Source: an uncultured Muribaculaceae bacterium
GTDB lineage: Bacteria > Bacteroidota > Bacteroidia > Bacteroidales > Muribaculaceae
NCBI GenBank assembly: GCA_910584365.1
Contig: CAJUAF010000008.1
Location: 62,001-126,000 of the forward strand
DNA length: 64,000 bases
Direction of reading: 5' to 3'
The position numbers and the translations under genes are program-made. The notes beneath the pieces were generated by a model that ran no database searches, was not told where the DNA came from, and saw only the letters and a list, made by a program, of their open reading frames with translations. This document shows positions 16,701-25,285 of this stretch, one piece after another. Numbering within the stretch: the first letter of the stretch is position 1; every line of letters begins with the position of its first letter.

Positions 16701-17042
16701 ATGGCAAGAATTATCGAGACAAAACTGATGCCCGACGGCTTCTGCCTGAACCTGTTCGGGCTCTATCTTACCCGCGACCGATCGTGGATAGACCGTCATG
16801 TCATCAATCATGAGCGGATCCATGATGCCCAGCAGAGGGAACTGCTGTGGCTTCCGTTTTATGTCATCTACGGCCTGGAATGGCTCTGGCTGATGGCCAG
16901 GACGCGCGACCGCGACCGGGCATACCGGGCTGTCTCCTTCGAGAGGGAGGCCTACGCTTTCGGCCATGACCTCACCTATCTGCGGCGCCGCCGGGCATTC
17001 GCCCAGTGGCGCCGGGAGACACCTCCCGCTATTTTACGGTGA
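16701..17042 (+). CDS. Small HExxH-motif protein, putative zinc-dependent hydrolase
   Basis: 113 residues from ATG 16701. Residues 37-41 are HERIH, a perfect HExxH zinc-binding motif, within VINHERIHDAQQRE. A possible third ligand, Glu81 or Glu83, is in FEREAYAFGHD, as in gluzincins. A hydrophobic stretch (LLWLPFYVIYGLEWLWLMA) lies between. The size is close to the minimal zincin fold. I do not know a named family or substrate. Its 3' end overlaps the convergent gene on the minus strand by 14 bases. Confidence 0.75.
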   Translation: MARIIETKLMPDGFCLNLFGLYLTRDRSWIDRHVINHERIHDAQQRELLWLPFYVIYGLEWLWLMARTRDRDRAYRAVSFEREAYAFGHDLTYLRRRRAFAQWRRETPPAILR

Positions 17043-17889
17043 AAGACTTGCTTCCCAGCAGGCGGTCGTTGAGGTAGAACTCGAAGCGGTAATTGCCAGC
17101 TTTCCAGTGGCCCGATTTGTCGGAACCCCATCCGGTCAGTTTCACCTCGCGGTTACCTTCTCCGAAATATTTGCTGCACTTGTAGGAGTAGCCGGCCGGG
17201 GAGTGGTCACTGGTGGTCAGGTTGCCGTCGGCGTTGAACATCTTGACGTAGATGTCATAGGAGCCGGGAGTGGAGACGTTCACGTTGATTTTCGGGGTAA
17301 GGTATTTTGTCCGGTAGGCATAGATGTTTGCCCCCCAGTCGGAGATGGCCGTCCCTTCGTTGTCTTCGTTGCGCACGGATGCCGAATTGAATGTCAGCGG
17401 CAGAGAAGACGCCGAGCTTTTCGAATCCGAGCTGTTGTATTTCTCGACAATCGATTCTTTTGCTCCGTCCAGGGCCGACATATACTTGTAGAAGGCATAT
17501 TTGAAGTCCTCGGGAGCGTAGCAATAGCTCTGGACGGTATAGCATACCATGGTGTTGTCGCTGTTGATCATCGCCTTGACGCACCGGTTCTCGAAGTTGG
17601 TCTCGTTGACGGCTTTCAGCAGGCGGGGAATATCGGAGTCCTCGCAGTCGGTACCGGTGCGGTACAGGCCGATATATACCGGACGCGAGCCCGAGAAGAA
17701 CATCCAGTAGAGCAGTCCCTCTTTCTTGAAACAGAGCGATTCATCGTCATCGATATAAGGAGAGAAGCCTTCCTCGCGGAGGAACGATTTAATATCCGAG
17801 CGGAAACGCTCGGCCTCGGGTTCGAGAGCGGAGATATACTGGATGGAAACGAGCAGCGCGGCGGCGAGAATTGACAGAATACGTTTCAT
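17029..17889 (-). CDS. Exported YbjN-like protein at the end of the phospho-signalling cluster
   Basis: 286 residues from ATG 17889, the start of a signal peptide (MKRILSILAAALLVSIQYISA). Residues about 25-150 resemble YbjN/type-III-chaperone-like folds: an alternating helix-strand pattern with DDESLCFKKEGLLYWMFF and VNETNFENRCVKAMI. A C-terminal beta domain (about 190-286) looks Ig-like. The function is unknown. It is the last of eight co-directional genes and lies 104 bases after the large kinase gene, with a possible promoter of its own in between. Because the kinase also has a large outer region, an interaction in the periplasm is possible but unproven. Confidence 0.65.
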   Translation of the reverse strand: MKRILSILAAALLVSIQYISALEPEAERFRSDIKSFLREEGFSPYIDDDESLCFKKEGLLYWMFFSGSRPVYIGLYRTGTDCEDSDIPRLLKAVNETNFENRCVKAMINSDNTMVCYTVQSYCYAPEDFKYAFYKYMSALDGAKESIVEKYNSSDSKSSASSLPLTFNSASVRNEDNEGTAISDWGANIYAYRTKYLTPKINVNVSTPGSYDIYVKMFNADGNLTTSDHSPAGYSYKCSKYFGEGNREVKLTGWGSDKSGHWKAGNYRFEFYLNDRLLGSKSFTVK

Positions 17890-17925
17890 TATTGTTATCG
17901 GATGGATTCCCCGCAGGGTACCCGG

Positions 17926-17955
17926 CAAAGGTACCCCGCGGAGAAAGGTGAGAAA
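17926..17955 (-). promoter_or_regulatory. Possible internal promoter before the YbjN-like gene
   Basis: Minus-strand TACCTTTG (17933-17926) with TTTC (17955-17952) 18 bases upstream. The -7 box lies inside a GGGTACC/GGTACCC inverted repeat (17911-17940). Confidence 0.4.
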
Positions 17956-17993
17956 ATCAGTTTTACAGAGTCGGAGGCGAGAGGAGGGAGCCG

Positions 17994-20900
17994 TCAGAAC
18001 GTAATGCGCCGTCCGGCTTTGTCGAGCAGAATTATGTTGACCGAGACGTATGAGGGGACTGACTCGGCTATCATGGCTTTCATCCCGGGAAGAATAGCGC
18101 GGAGGGCGCTCTTCTGGCTGTCGTCCATCTCATACAGGGAGATTTCAGTGAGTTTATAGGTCATGGTCACGGAGCTGGAACCGGTGGATACGCTCTGGAG
18201 CAGCACACCGTTGCCGCAGTCAACCGGGCACTGGGAGGCAAGGGCGCGACATTCCGTCTGCCATCCGGCGGTGCTGCCCGAACCGTTGTATGTGTCGGAG
18301 CTGTAGGAATTGTAGACCTGGGCTGGAGCGGCTCCGGCGGGGAACTGCGGGTCGCCCCATGTGTTCTTAGACTTGTTCCACATCATCCATCCGAGAAGTT
18401 TCCCCTTGTTGTCATAGACGGTCAGCTTTTTCGGGGTGATGTCGTCGGCTTCGTATTCGATGGTCACTCTGGAGTTCTTTCCGGCCGGGGGATTGCCGTT
18501 GGCGTCCTTGTAGCTCTCCTCGGTAATCTGGTCGCGGCGGTTATATTTCCGCGATACCACCTGGATGAGTTTCTGAGTGTCATACTGCTCCTCGCGGACT
18601 ACGTTTCCGTGGTCGTCATACTGGTAGGTGACACGGTAGAAGCCTACGGATTTGTTCACCACGGGCGCTCCTTGTTTGTCGAAATAGGCGTCATCGATGA
18701 GGCGGTTGCGGTTGTCATATTTCATGACATTCTTCTGCCATCCGCCGACCTGATGGGCCGGATTGCCGTGTCCGTCAAAGATAGCATGGAGTGTACGGTT
18801 GCCGCGGGCGTCATATTCGTAGCGCACTTCCGGAGCGTTCTCCTCGCTGGCCGGGATAGGCTTGCCGTCCACGCCGAGGTTCACCCAGTGGGACATACGG
18901 TTGGAGCTGTCGTATTCCTTTATAATCCGGTGGACTTTCGTCGTGGTTGCCGCGGGCTGGGCGGAGATTGACCAGAAAGTCTGCTCGCAGATGTTCCCGC
19001 GTTCGTCATACTTGCGGCGTTCCTCGCAGTAGCTGTTTTCGGGACAGTTTACCTTGTTGCCGGCTTCATTGGTGTACCATATACGGGTAACGCGGTTATT
19101 GGCATCGTATTCCATGTGTTCTACGGCTGTCCCCTGTTTGAGTTTTCCGGGGGCGCCGTAGAAGCGCTGTTCGATGAGGTTGCCTCGGTTATCATACTTG
19201 TACTCGGCGCCGTTGATCTGCACTCCGGCGGCATTGTATCCGAAATATCCGGTGAAATAGTTTGTCACCGGGTCATAGATATTCTTGGTGGTCTGCCATC
19301 CGGCCATACATTCCATAGGCTTGCCGTCGGTGCCGAAGATTTTCTGGGTAATCTCGTTGCCGCGCTGGTCATATTCGTATTCCACCACTGAATAGCGGTC
19401 TTTGTGAAGCGCGGGCTTGCCGTCCGGGCCGAAGAGAGAGCGCTTCCTTACCTTACCGGCGTTGTCCAGTTCGTCGCGGTAGACGGCCACGCCGTTCTCA
19501 TCGGCCGTCGGCTGGTCTTTGTCATCGAAATAGAACATGGCCGTCTGGCGTCCGAGTTTGTCATACTCGTAGCGTATAGTGGAGTAGAAACCTCCCATCA
19601 GACGGGGCTTGTCGGCCTTGTCAAGATTCCGGATTTCGGTGATGTGGCCCACACTGTCGATTTTCAGGGCGACATGATGGACGCCGTCGCTGGTCTCGGC
19701 CGGCTGAGAGAGGCGGTCGAAAACGCGAAGGTCGGTGGTCACTCCGCGGGGATTGTTCTGAAAAACCTGATAGGCATAGAGCGAACCGTCGAAGTTGGCG
19801 TTGACCAGGCTGTCGCGGTCATCAAGGTAATTATCGCGGCAGACATGGCCGTATTCGTCATATTCAAACGTATGTTTGCCGAATCCCTGGGGGAGGAACG
19901 TCGGCTTGCCGTCGAGTCCGATATACCTTTCAGACAATTTGGTGCCGTCGCTGTTGCGCTCATACAGGACGCCGGCCATGTTCATTTCGCCGTAGAGAGC
20001 AGGTTCTCCTTCCAGATTGAAATATTTTTCGCTTACGGGGTTGCCGTAGCTGTCATACTCGTATCTGACCAAGGCCACTCCGGTACCATCGCTCGAGGGG
20101 GAGCCGTCGACGGTCGTGTAGCGGATTTCTGTCCAGTTGTCATCGTCATCATAACCGTATGTCTTGACGGCGAGTGCGCGTTTGTTGCCTCGCGGCTGTC
20201 CGTCCAGGCCGATTGTGGTCTTTTTGGTCATGCGGTCCCGGTCATCGTACTCGAAGGTCATCCCGTGGATCATATCATCGTCTGTGACGTCGACGTTCTG
20301 GAAGGTGGCGTACTCGATTTTCGAGAATCGTCCCTTGTCGTCATAGCTGATTTTGTAGCGGGTGATAGGGCTGGTCTCCACCGCCATTCCCGCCAGGGCG
20401 TTGTCCGTCTCGGAGGTCTTGCCGGGCAGAGGCTTCTCGGTGCCGTACTCGTCGTCGCATTTGAAGATCGCTGTACGCAGGTTGGCATCATAGTCCAGCA
20501 CGTAGATGCAGGCGCCCCCCTGGTCGTAGGCTTTCACATAGTCGATCTGGCCGTCGTTGGTATAAAAATATTCCGCTTCAAGAAGTTTGCTCTTGAGTTC
20601 CGTGTCGGTCTGGGGAGTGAAGTAGCCAAGGGCGTTCACCAGCATCATGCGGCGCAGTTTCCCTCCGCGGTACTCCATCCGGTAGGTGGTGGCGCGGTGT
20701 TTCTGGTCCATAGCCGAGACGCGGCCGATTCCCCGGGGCACACCCCAGATTTCGGTATAGTCCTTATAGTAGCGTACTTTCGTGCGCGTGTGGTCCCAGA
20801 AGAACAGTCCGACGCAGAGTAGCACGGAGGCAACCGCCGTGGCGATATAGGCGATGCGGTTGCGCTGGTTGTTGCGGTTCCAGGAACCGGTTTCCCGGAA

Positions 20901-21671
20901 ATGGTCGATTCGGGCGCGGATGGACGCTGCCGACGGACGTTTGCGCGGGTCGGGATTCAGCATATCGGTCACCATGTCGCGGACGGGCTGACTCAGACGC
21001 GCGTTGATTTTCGGGGCGCCGGGATTCTGAGCCTGGGCGGCTCCTCCGAGTTCGCCGTAAGGAGGCTGGCCGGTCAGGAGTTCCACGGCGGTGGCTCCGA
21101 GGGACCAGATGTCGGAGGCGTGTTCGGGCTTGCCGCGATAGACTTCGGGAGCCATATAGGCGCGTGTTCCGCCGATGGCGTCGTTGGCCGCTTCCCGGCG
21201 CGAGATACCGAAGTCAGTCACCATATAATTGCAGTTGTCATCCACCAGGATATTGTCGGGCTTGATGTCCTGATGGGTAATGTTGTGGTCATGGAGATAT
21301 TCCAGGCCGGCGGCCACGTCGCGGAGGAACTGCAGAAGGTCGTTCTCGTCGAAGCGTCCCACCATCGAGGTTGCCGAGCCGTTCTCGCAGTAGGCCATAA
21401 CAAGATACGGGGAGCCTTCGCAGATGTCGAACCCCTGGGGATGGAGGAGGTTCGTGTGGGTCATGTTGTAGACCATAGTGAACTCCCGCTGGAATTCAGC
21501 GATGCCGGCCGAACCCGGCCCGAGAGTGTCGGGCTTGTAAATCTTTACTGCCACCGGCATATTGCCGGCTTTGGTGTCGACCGCTTTCCATACTTCGGCC
21601 GAAGCGCCCCTGCCAATCAGCTCCACCAGCAGGTAACGTCCATCAAACAGTTGGTTTTCAGATAGTCGCAT
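17994..21671 (-). CDS. Membrane Ser/Thr protein kinase with a large YD/RHS-like repeat outer domain
   Basis: 1225 residues from ATG 21671. The kinase domain (about 10-260) has the glycine loop LIGRGASAEVW, Lys43 in AVKIY, HQD at 133-135, DFG at 153-155 and APE at 174-176. The loop is HQD where most kinases have HRD, so this is a non-RD kinase. One transmembrane helix (about 273-292) follows. Residues about 300-1120 are tandem units of roughly 45-50 residues with a YEYDxxGN core and a following G-x-P, like RHS/YD repeats, predicted to lie in the periplasm. A unique tail of about 100 residues closes the protein. The kinase is inferred to sense an envelope signal. The ligand is unknown. Confidence 0.88.
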   Translation of the reverse strand: MRLSENQLFDGRYLLVELIGRGASAEVWKAVDTKAGNMPVAVKIYKPDTLGPGSAGIAEFQREFTMVYNMTHTNLLHPQGFDICEGSPYLVMAYCENGSATSMVGRFDENDLLQFLRDVAAGLEYLHDHNITHQDIKPDNILVDDNCNYMVTDFGISRREAANDAIGGTRAYMAPEVYRGKPEHASDIWSLGATAVELLTGQPPYGELGGAAQAQNPGAPKINARLSQPVRDMVTDMLNPDPRKRPSAASIRARIDHFRETGSWNRNNQRNRIAYIATAVASVLLCVGLFFWDHTRTKVRYYKDYTEIWGVPRGIGRVSAMDQKHRATTYRMEYRGGKLRRMMLVNALGYFTPQTDTELKSKLLEAEYFYTNDGQIDYVKAYDQGGACIYVLDYDANLRTAIFKCDDEYGTEKPLPGKTSETDNALAGMAVETSPITRYKISYDDKGRFSKIEYATFQNVDVTDDDMIHGMTFEYDDRDRMTKKTTIGLDGQPRGNKRALAVKTYGYDDDDNWTEIRYTTVDGSPSSDGTGVALVRYEYDSYGNPVSEKYFNLEGEPALYGEMNMAGVLYERNSDGTKLSERYIGLDGKPTFLPQGFGKHTFEYDEYGHVCRDNYLDDRDSLVNANFDGSLYAYQVFQNNPRGVTTDLRVFDRLSQPAETSDGVHHVALKIDSVGHITEIRNLDKADKPRLMGGFYSTIRYEYDKLGRQTAMFYFDDKDQPTADENGVAVYRDELDNAGKVRKRSLFGPDGKPALHKDRYSVVEYEYDQRGNEITQKIFGTDGKPMECMAGWQTTKNIYDPVTNYFTGYFGYNAAGVQINGAEYKYDNRGNLIEQRFYGAPGKLKQGTAVEHMEYDANNRVTRIWYTNEAGNKVNCPENSYCEERRKYDERGNICEQTFWSISAQPAATTTKVHRIIKEYDSSNRMSHWVNLGVDGKPIPASEENAPEVRYEYDARGNRTLHAIFDGHGNPAHQVGGWQKNVMKYDNRNRLIDDAYFDKQGAPVVNKSVGFYRVTYQYDDHGNVVREEQYDTQKLIQVVSRKYNRRDQITEESYKDANGNPPAGKNSRVTIEYEADDITPKKLTVYDNKGKLLGWMMWNKSKNTWGDPQFPAGAAPAQVYNSYSSDTYNGSGSTAGWQTECRALASQCPVDCGNGVLLQSVSTGSSSVTMTYKLTEISLYEMDDSQKSALRAILPGMKAMIAESVPSYVSVNIILLDKAGRRITF

Positions 21672-21690
21672 AATCAGAATGATTGGAGGG

Positions 21691-22614
21691 TTAGAAGTTA
21701 GTGAGTACAGTGAACGCAAAAAGCTGGACGGCGACGCAGACCAGGAAGACAAGAGCGCCTATCCATATCCACTGTTTCTGTCTCTTTCGCCATACCGGGA
21801 AGGGGACGCCCGATGAGTGCTGCCAACCCAGCTGGTTGCCGTTCAGTCCGAGATATGTGCAGAGGAACAGGCTCAGCACCTGGCCCAGATAAGGAATAAG
21901 CGACAGAGGGATGATTGCCAGGGGCCAGTAGATACGGTTGCTCAGCGCCCATGCCCATGTGCCGAGGAAAGCTCCGGGGCTGAATTTACCCATCTGTTCG
22001 TCGATGTCAGACTGGGTAAGGGAGTTTAGCTGTCCGGCTTCGGAGGAGGAGCTGCGGCCGGGGGCGTAGCCCTGATGTTGCGTTCCTCCCGCAGGGATGG
22101 CTTCCCGTTGGGTGCCACCGTGGAAAGGGGGCTGTTGGGGCGCGTTGCCGTAAGGAGCGGCTTCGCGCTGTGTGCCGCCGTGGGCGCCGAACTGAGGAGC
22201 ATGAGGCGCCGGACCTCCCTGCCGGCCTCCCGCCGGATGCCATATCTGAGTGTATTGCTCCTGTGGCTCCTGCTTTGGTGGCTGCTGGGAACCTCCGGAG
22301 GGGGACTGAGGCATCATGCCGTTGGCATCGAAGCGCATGGTGCGGCGCTGAAGTCCCGGGAAGAAGTTCAGCAGCACCGGCCATGCCACAAGATATTCTC
22401 CCGCCAGGAGAATATGGTCTCCGTTGGTGAGAGGCACATCCTCGCGGTGGATGAGACGTCCGTTGATGACGGTACCGTTGGAACTGTGGTCTCTGAAAAT
22501 CAGACGTCCGTCGTCTGACAGCTCGATTGTGGCGTGGTCATTGCTGACGCGCGGAAAGGCGTCGCTGACTACCAGTGAACTCGCCGGGTTGCGGCCTATG
22601 GTAAGAGATGTCAT
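21691..22614 (-). CDS. FHA-domain membrane protein with a TQ-repeat linker
   Basis: 307 residues. The N-terminal FHA domain (about 1-85) has Gly7-Arg8, SNDHATI and SSNGTVING, the residues that bind phosphothreonine. The linker (about 95-210) is rich in Pro, Gln and Gly and contains five Thr-Gln pairs (122, 148, 168, 178, 200), two of them in the repeated unit GGTQREA. The C-terminus has two or three hydrophobic segments (about 225-256 and 283-304). FHA domains read phosphothreonine, so this is a likely membrane scaffold for the two kinases. Its start overlaps the phosphatase stop by 4 bases. Confidence 0.85.
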   Translation of the reverse strand: MTSLTIGRNPASSLVVSDAFPRVSNDHATIELSDDGRLIFRDHSSNGTVINGRLIHREDVPLTNGDHILLAGEYLVAWPVLLNFFPGLQRRTMRFDANGMMPQSPSGGSQQPPKQEPQEQYTQIWHPAGGRQGGPAPHAPQFGAHGGTQREAAPYGNAPQQPPFHGGTQREAIPAGGTQHQGYAPGRSSSSEAGQLNSLTQSDIDEQMGKFSPGAFLGTWAWALSNRIYWPLAIIPLSLIPYLGQVLSLFLCTYLGLNGNQLGWQHSSGVPFPVWRKRQKQWIWIGALVFLVCVAVQLFAFTVLTNF

Positions 22615-24137
22615 TTTTCGTAAACTGTAAGTTTTGTGGTAGGTGGAATGTATTGACCGAAATCAATGTTGGGATTGAGGGCTTTTAGCTGCTCATATTT
22701 CATATTATGTTCCAGCAGGAGTGTCTTGATTTTTTTGTCACCTATGGTGATTATAACCGTTTTACGATTGGGATCCAGAACATTTTTTTGTTCTGGTGTT
22801 TTTCCCTGACCCGAGGCGCCGGCAAGGGAGGCTGAATCGGTTTTCTCTTTCTTTGTCGTTTTTCCGGCACTGGCATCCGTCCCTTTCGGGTTTCCGGCTA
22901 CGGAGTCGGCGCTGTTTCTGGACCCAGCGACCGAGGAGGAAGGCATAGTTCCGGCTACGGTTGCAAGATCGGCCGATGCGGCAGTGACCCCGGCCATACC
23001 GGCGGGGAGGGTTTCCTCTGCGGGGGTCTGGCCTCCTCCGGGGGTGGCGGCATTGTAGCCGGTATCCTGGTAGAGGGAATCGCGTCCGTTTATAAGGTCG
23101 ATGTCAGCGGTGGCGGTTGTCTGACTGGCGTCTGTATTGTCATCTTTCAGAAAGAAAAAGGCTCCCGCGGCTACGACGGCCCCTGTAAGGGCTCCGATGA
23201 CGGCTCCGGGGAGCCACGTTTTCCTGCGGCCCTCTTTTCCCGCGCCATCGGATGATTTATCACCCGCGGCTGCGCTTTCGAGAGGGAGCGGACGGCAGTT
23301 GGGCTTGATTCCTCCCGAGACGACCTGAAGAAGGGCTACGGTCACATTGTCGGCTCCTCCTCCGCGGAGAGCGCCGTCGATAAGGGCTTTGGCTGTCAGC
23401 GTAAGGTCTTTGGGGGGCTGCGAGCGAAGTATCTCCTCGGTCTGCCGGTCGCGGATCATTCCGCTCAGGCCGTCGGTACAGAGAAGGATTATATCGCCGT
23501 CGGCAACCTGATAGGGCGCGGGGAGCGTCTCGGCCTCGGCCTGCGATTTGGAATCGGAGAGGCAGCGGGTGATGATATTGCTCTGGGGATAATCGAAAGC
23601 CTGTTCGTCGGTCAGTTTGCCGATGTCGACAAGGGACTGCACGTAGGAGTGGTCTTTGGTCAGCCGGCGCAGACCGCAGACGGAATTGTAGACATACGCG
23701 CGGGAGTCGCCGCACCATGCTACGTAAAGCCATCCCCCGATGAGCCATGCGATTACGATGGTTGTCCCCATTCCGTGGGTTTCCGGATGGCTGGCGGCGG
23801 TCACTTTGATTCGCCGGTCTGCCTCGGCGACGGCGGCGGTCAGGTAGCTGTTGACCGCATTGCTGTCCTGGAGGCTGATGCCTTTCAGCCGGTCGGGGGT
23901 AAAGAGGTCGCGGACCGTGTCGATGGCAATCTGGGAGGCGACCTCTCCGGCGTTCATCCCACCCATGCCGTCAGCCACAACAAGCAGAGCGCCGGCATCG
24001 GTGAGTAGACAGGCCTCGTTGTTGATCCATATCATCGGTTCTACCGACAAGTCGCGGGCTATCTGGAAGTTATCTTCGTTATTGGTGCGGACAAGTCCCA
24101 TGTCGGACATACCGGCCACCTTGAATCTTAACTGCAT
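22611..24137 (-). CDS. PP2C-family Ser/Thr phosphatase with membrane helix and LysM-like tail
   Basis: 508 residues. The PP2C domain (about 5-275) has the metal-binding motifs NNED (19-22), DGMGG (56-60), GDSRAY (143-148), a TDG at 221-223 and GADN (261-264), so it should be active on phospho-Ser/Thr. A transmembrane helix (about 310-330) is followed by a low-complexity Ala/Thr/Ser-rich stretch and a C-terminal LysM-like module (about 459-508, with LLLEHNMKYEQLKALNPNI and IPPTTKLTV). The module would reach peptidoglycan or another periplasmic glycan. It sits between the cluster's kinases and is the only eraser in it. Confidence 0.9.
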   Translation of the reverse strand: MQLRFKVAGMSDMGLVRTNNEDNFQIARDLSVEPMIWINNEACLLTDAGALLVVADGMGGMNAGEVASQIAIDTVRDLFTPDRLKGISLQDSNAVNSYLTAAVAEADRRIKVTAASHPETHGMGTTIVIAWLIGGWLYVAWCGDSRAYVYNSVCGLRRLTKDHSYVQSLVDIGKLTDEQAFDYPQSNIITRCLSDSKSQAEAETLPAPYQVADGDIILLCTDGLSGMIRDRQTEEILRSQPPKDLTLTAKALIDGALRGGGADNVTVALLQVVSGGIKPNCRPLPLESAAAGDKSSDGAGKEGRRKTWLPGAVIGALTGAVVAAGAFFFLKDDNTDASQTTATADIDLINGRDSLYQDTGYNAATPGGGQTPAEETLPAGMAGVTAASADLATVAGTMPSSSVAGSRNSADSVAGNPKGTDASAGKTTKKEKTDSASLAGASGQGKTPEQKNVLDPNRKTVIITIGDKKIKTLLLEHNMKYEQLKALNPNIDFGQYIPPTTKLTVYEK

Positions 24138-24171
24138 AATGCGCTGTATAAGGAGATTATCTTAATTTGTT

Positions 24172-25263
24172 TCAGTCGAAGAAATTCGGTTCCTCCGGTA
24201 GGGAGGGTGTACTTGGGGATTCCGGAACAACCGTGTCCGGGGACGGGGTTGTCGCTTCCGGGGCCGTTGCTGCTTCGGGGGAGACGGGGGCTGCGGATTC
24301 CGGCGCGGGGAGCGGCGAAAGCGTTTTCCGCTTGAGCTGCAGGGCCGGTTTCTCGTCGGCGACGGCGGGAGCGGGAGTGGTCACGGCCTGGACCGGGTCG
24401 AAGACTTTCGAGAAGTCAACGAAGGGGAAGATCATCTGCCACTGGCTTCCGGTGCGGACGGCCACGCCGTAGAGGTAGAAACTGATCTGGCCGATGTCGG
24501 TCACTTCCGGTACCACGAAGATACCGCCCAGGGTGTTGTCATCCTGGCTCGCGAGGGGATATAACCGGGCGGCATCATCGGAAATGTCGAACCGGCGTCC
24601 GATTACGGAGAATGACAGTTCGGTGTCCTCGGCGAGATTCTGACCGGGTTCTCTGGAGAACCATACCAGGAAACCGTCAATGGACCCTTTCTGACGCCAG
24701 GGAAGAAATCCGTCGCCCGAGAAGCCCCCGGTGGTATGCATTGAATACAGCAGGCCGGGATATACGTTGCCGCGCTTGTCGGCCGAGAAGGCGATTGAGT
24801 CATATTCCGCGGTGGTATCGAGGAAAGAGGACCGCGTAGGCGACAGGAGCGATCCGCGGTATTCCGAGGCATAATTGTCGGTGAAGTCGCGGTCATACTG
24901 CCAGGGGGTGAGGACCTCCTGCCCGAAAAGGTAGCCGCCGCGGATGCTGATGGCGGGGGCGTAGACCACTCCCACCTCCGGCAGGGAGTCATTCCGGCCG
25001 TAATGGTATCCGGCGGCGTCGACGGCATCGAAAGCCTGGCGGATAATGAATATTCCGCCGCGACAGGCTTGTTCGACGATGCTTTCCAGCGTCAGCGATG
25101 CCTGGGAGGACACCGCGGCGACGGAGTCGGCTTTCTCGGCACCACCGTCCAGGAAACGTTCCACGAACTTGGGACTGCCGACGGTCTCGTCAGCGCGTAG
25201 GACGGCCGCCGGCAGAAGGATAAAGGCCGGGACCGCAAGGGCGTATTTTAAAAGTCGGTTCAT
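24172..25263 (-). CDS. Exported protein of unknown function in the phospho-signalling cluster
   Basis: 363 residues from ATG 25263, the start of a signal peptide (MNRLLKYALAVPAFILLPAAV). The mature region is a mixed alpha/beta domain with few recognisable motifs. It contains repeated aromatic and acidic stretches (YDRDFTDNYASEYRG) and a Pro/Ser/Thr-rich tail of about 60 residues ending in EEPNFFD. No lipobox is seen. I do not recognise the family. Its place between the FHA-protease and the phosphatase suggests that it works with them in the periplasm, but nothing in the sequence shows how. Confidence 0.6.
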   Translation of the reverse strand: MNRLLKYALAVPAFILLPAAVLRADETVGSPKFVERFLDGGAEKADSVAAVSSQASLTLESIVEQACRGGIFIIRQAFDAVDAAGYHYGRNDSLPEVGVVYAPAISIRGGYLFGQEVLTPWQYDRDFTDNYASEYRGSLLSPTRSSFLDTTAEYDSIAFSADKRGNVYPGLLYSMHTTGGFSGDGFLPWRQKGSIDGFLVWFSREPGQNLAEDTELSFSVIGRRFDISDDAARLYPLASQDDNTLGGIFVVPEVTDIGQISFYLYGVAVRTGSQWQMIFPFVDFSKVFDPVQAVTTPAPAVADEKPALQLKRKTLSPLPAPESAAPVSPEAATAPEATTPSPDTVVPESPSTPSLPEEPNFFD

Positions 25264-25285
25264 TGCAAGGATGTGACTGATGGGT

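Noticed and set aside
19404..20822. A 472-codon frame opposite the large kinase gene
   Set aside because: It follows the repeats of the kinase gene on the other strand and has no features of its own.
18500..21000. Regular short repeats that could look like CRISPR spacers
   Set aside because: They are coding repeats (YEYDxxGN units) in the kinase gene, in frame and diverged, with no cas genes.
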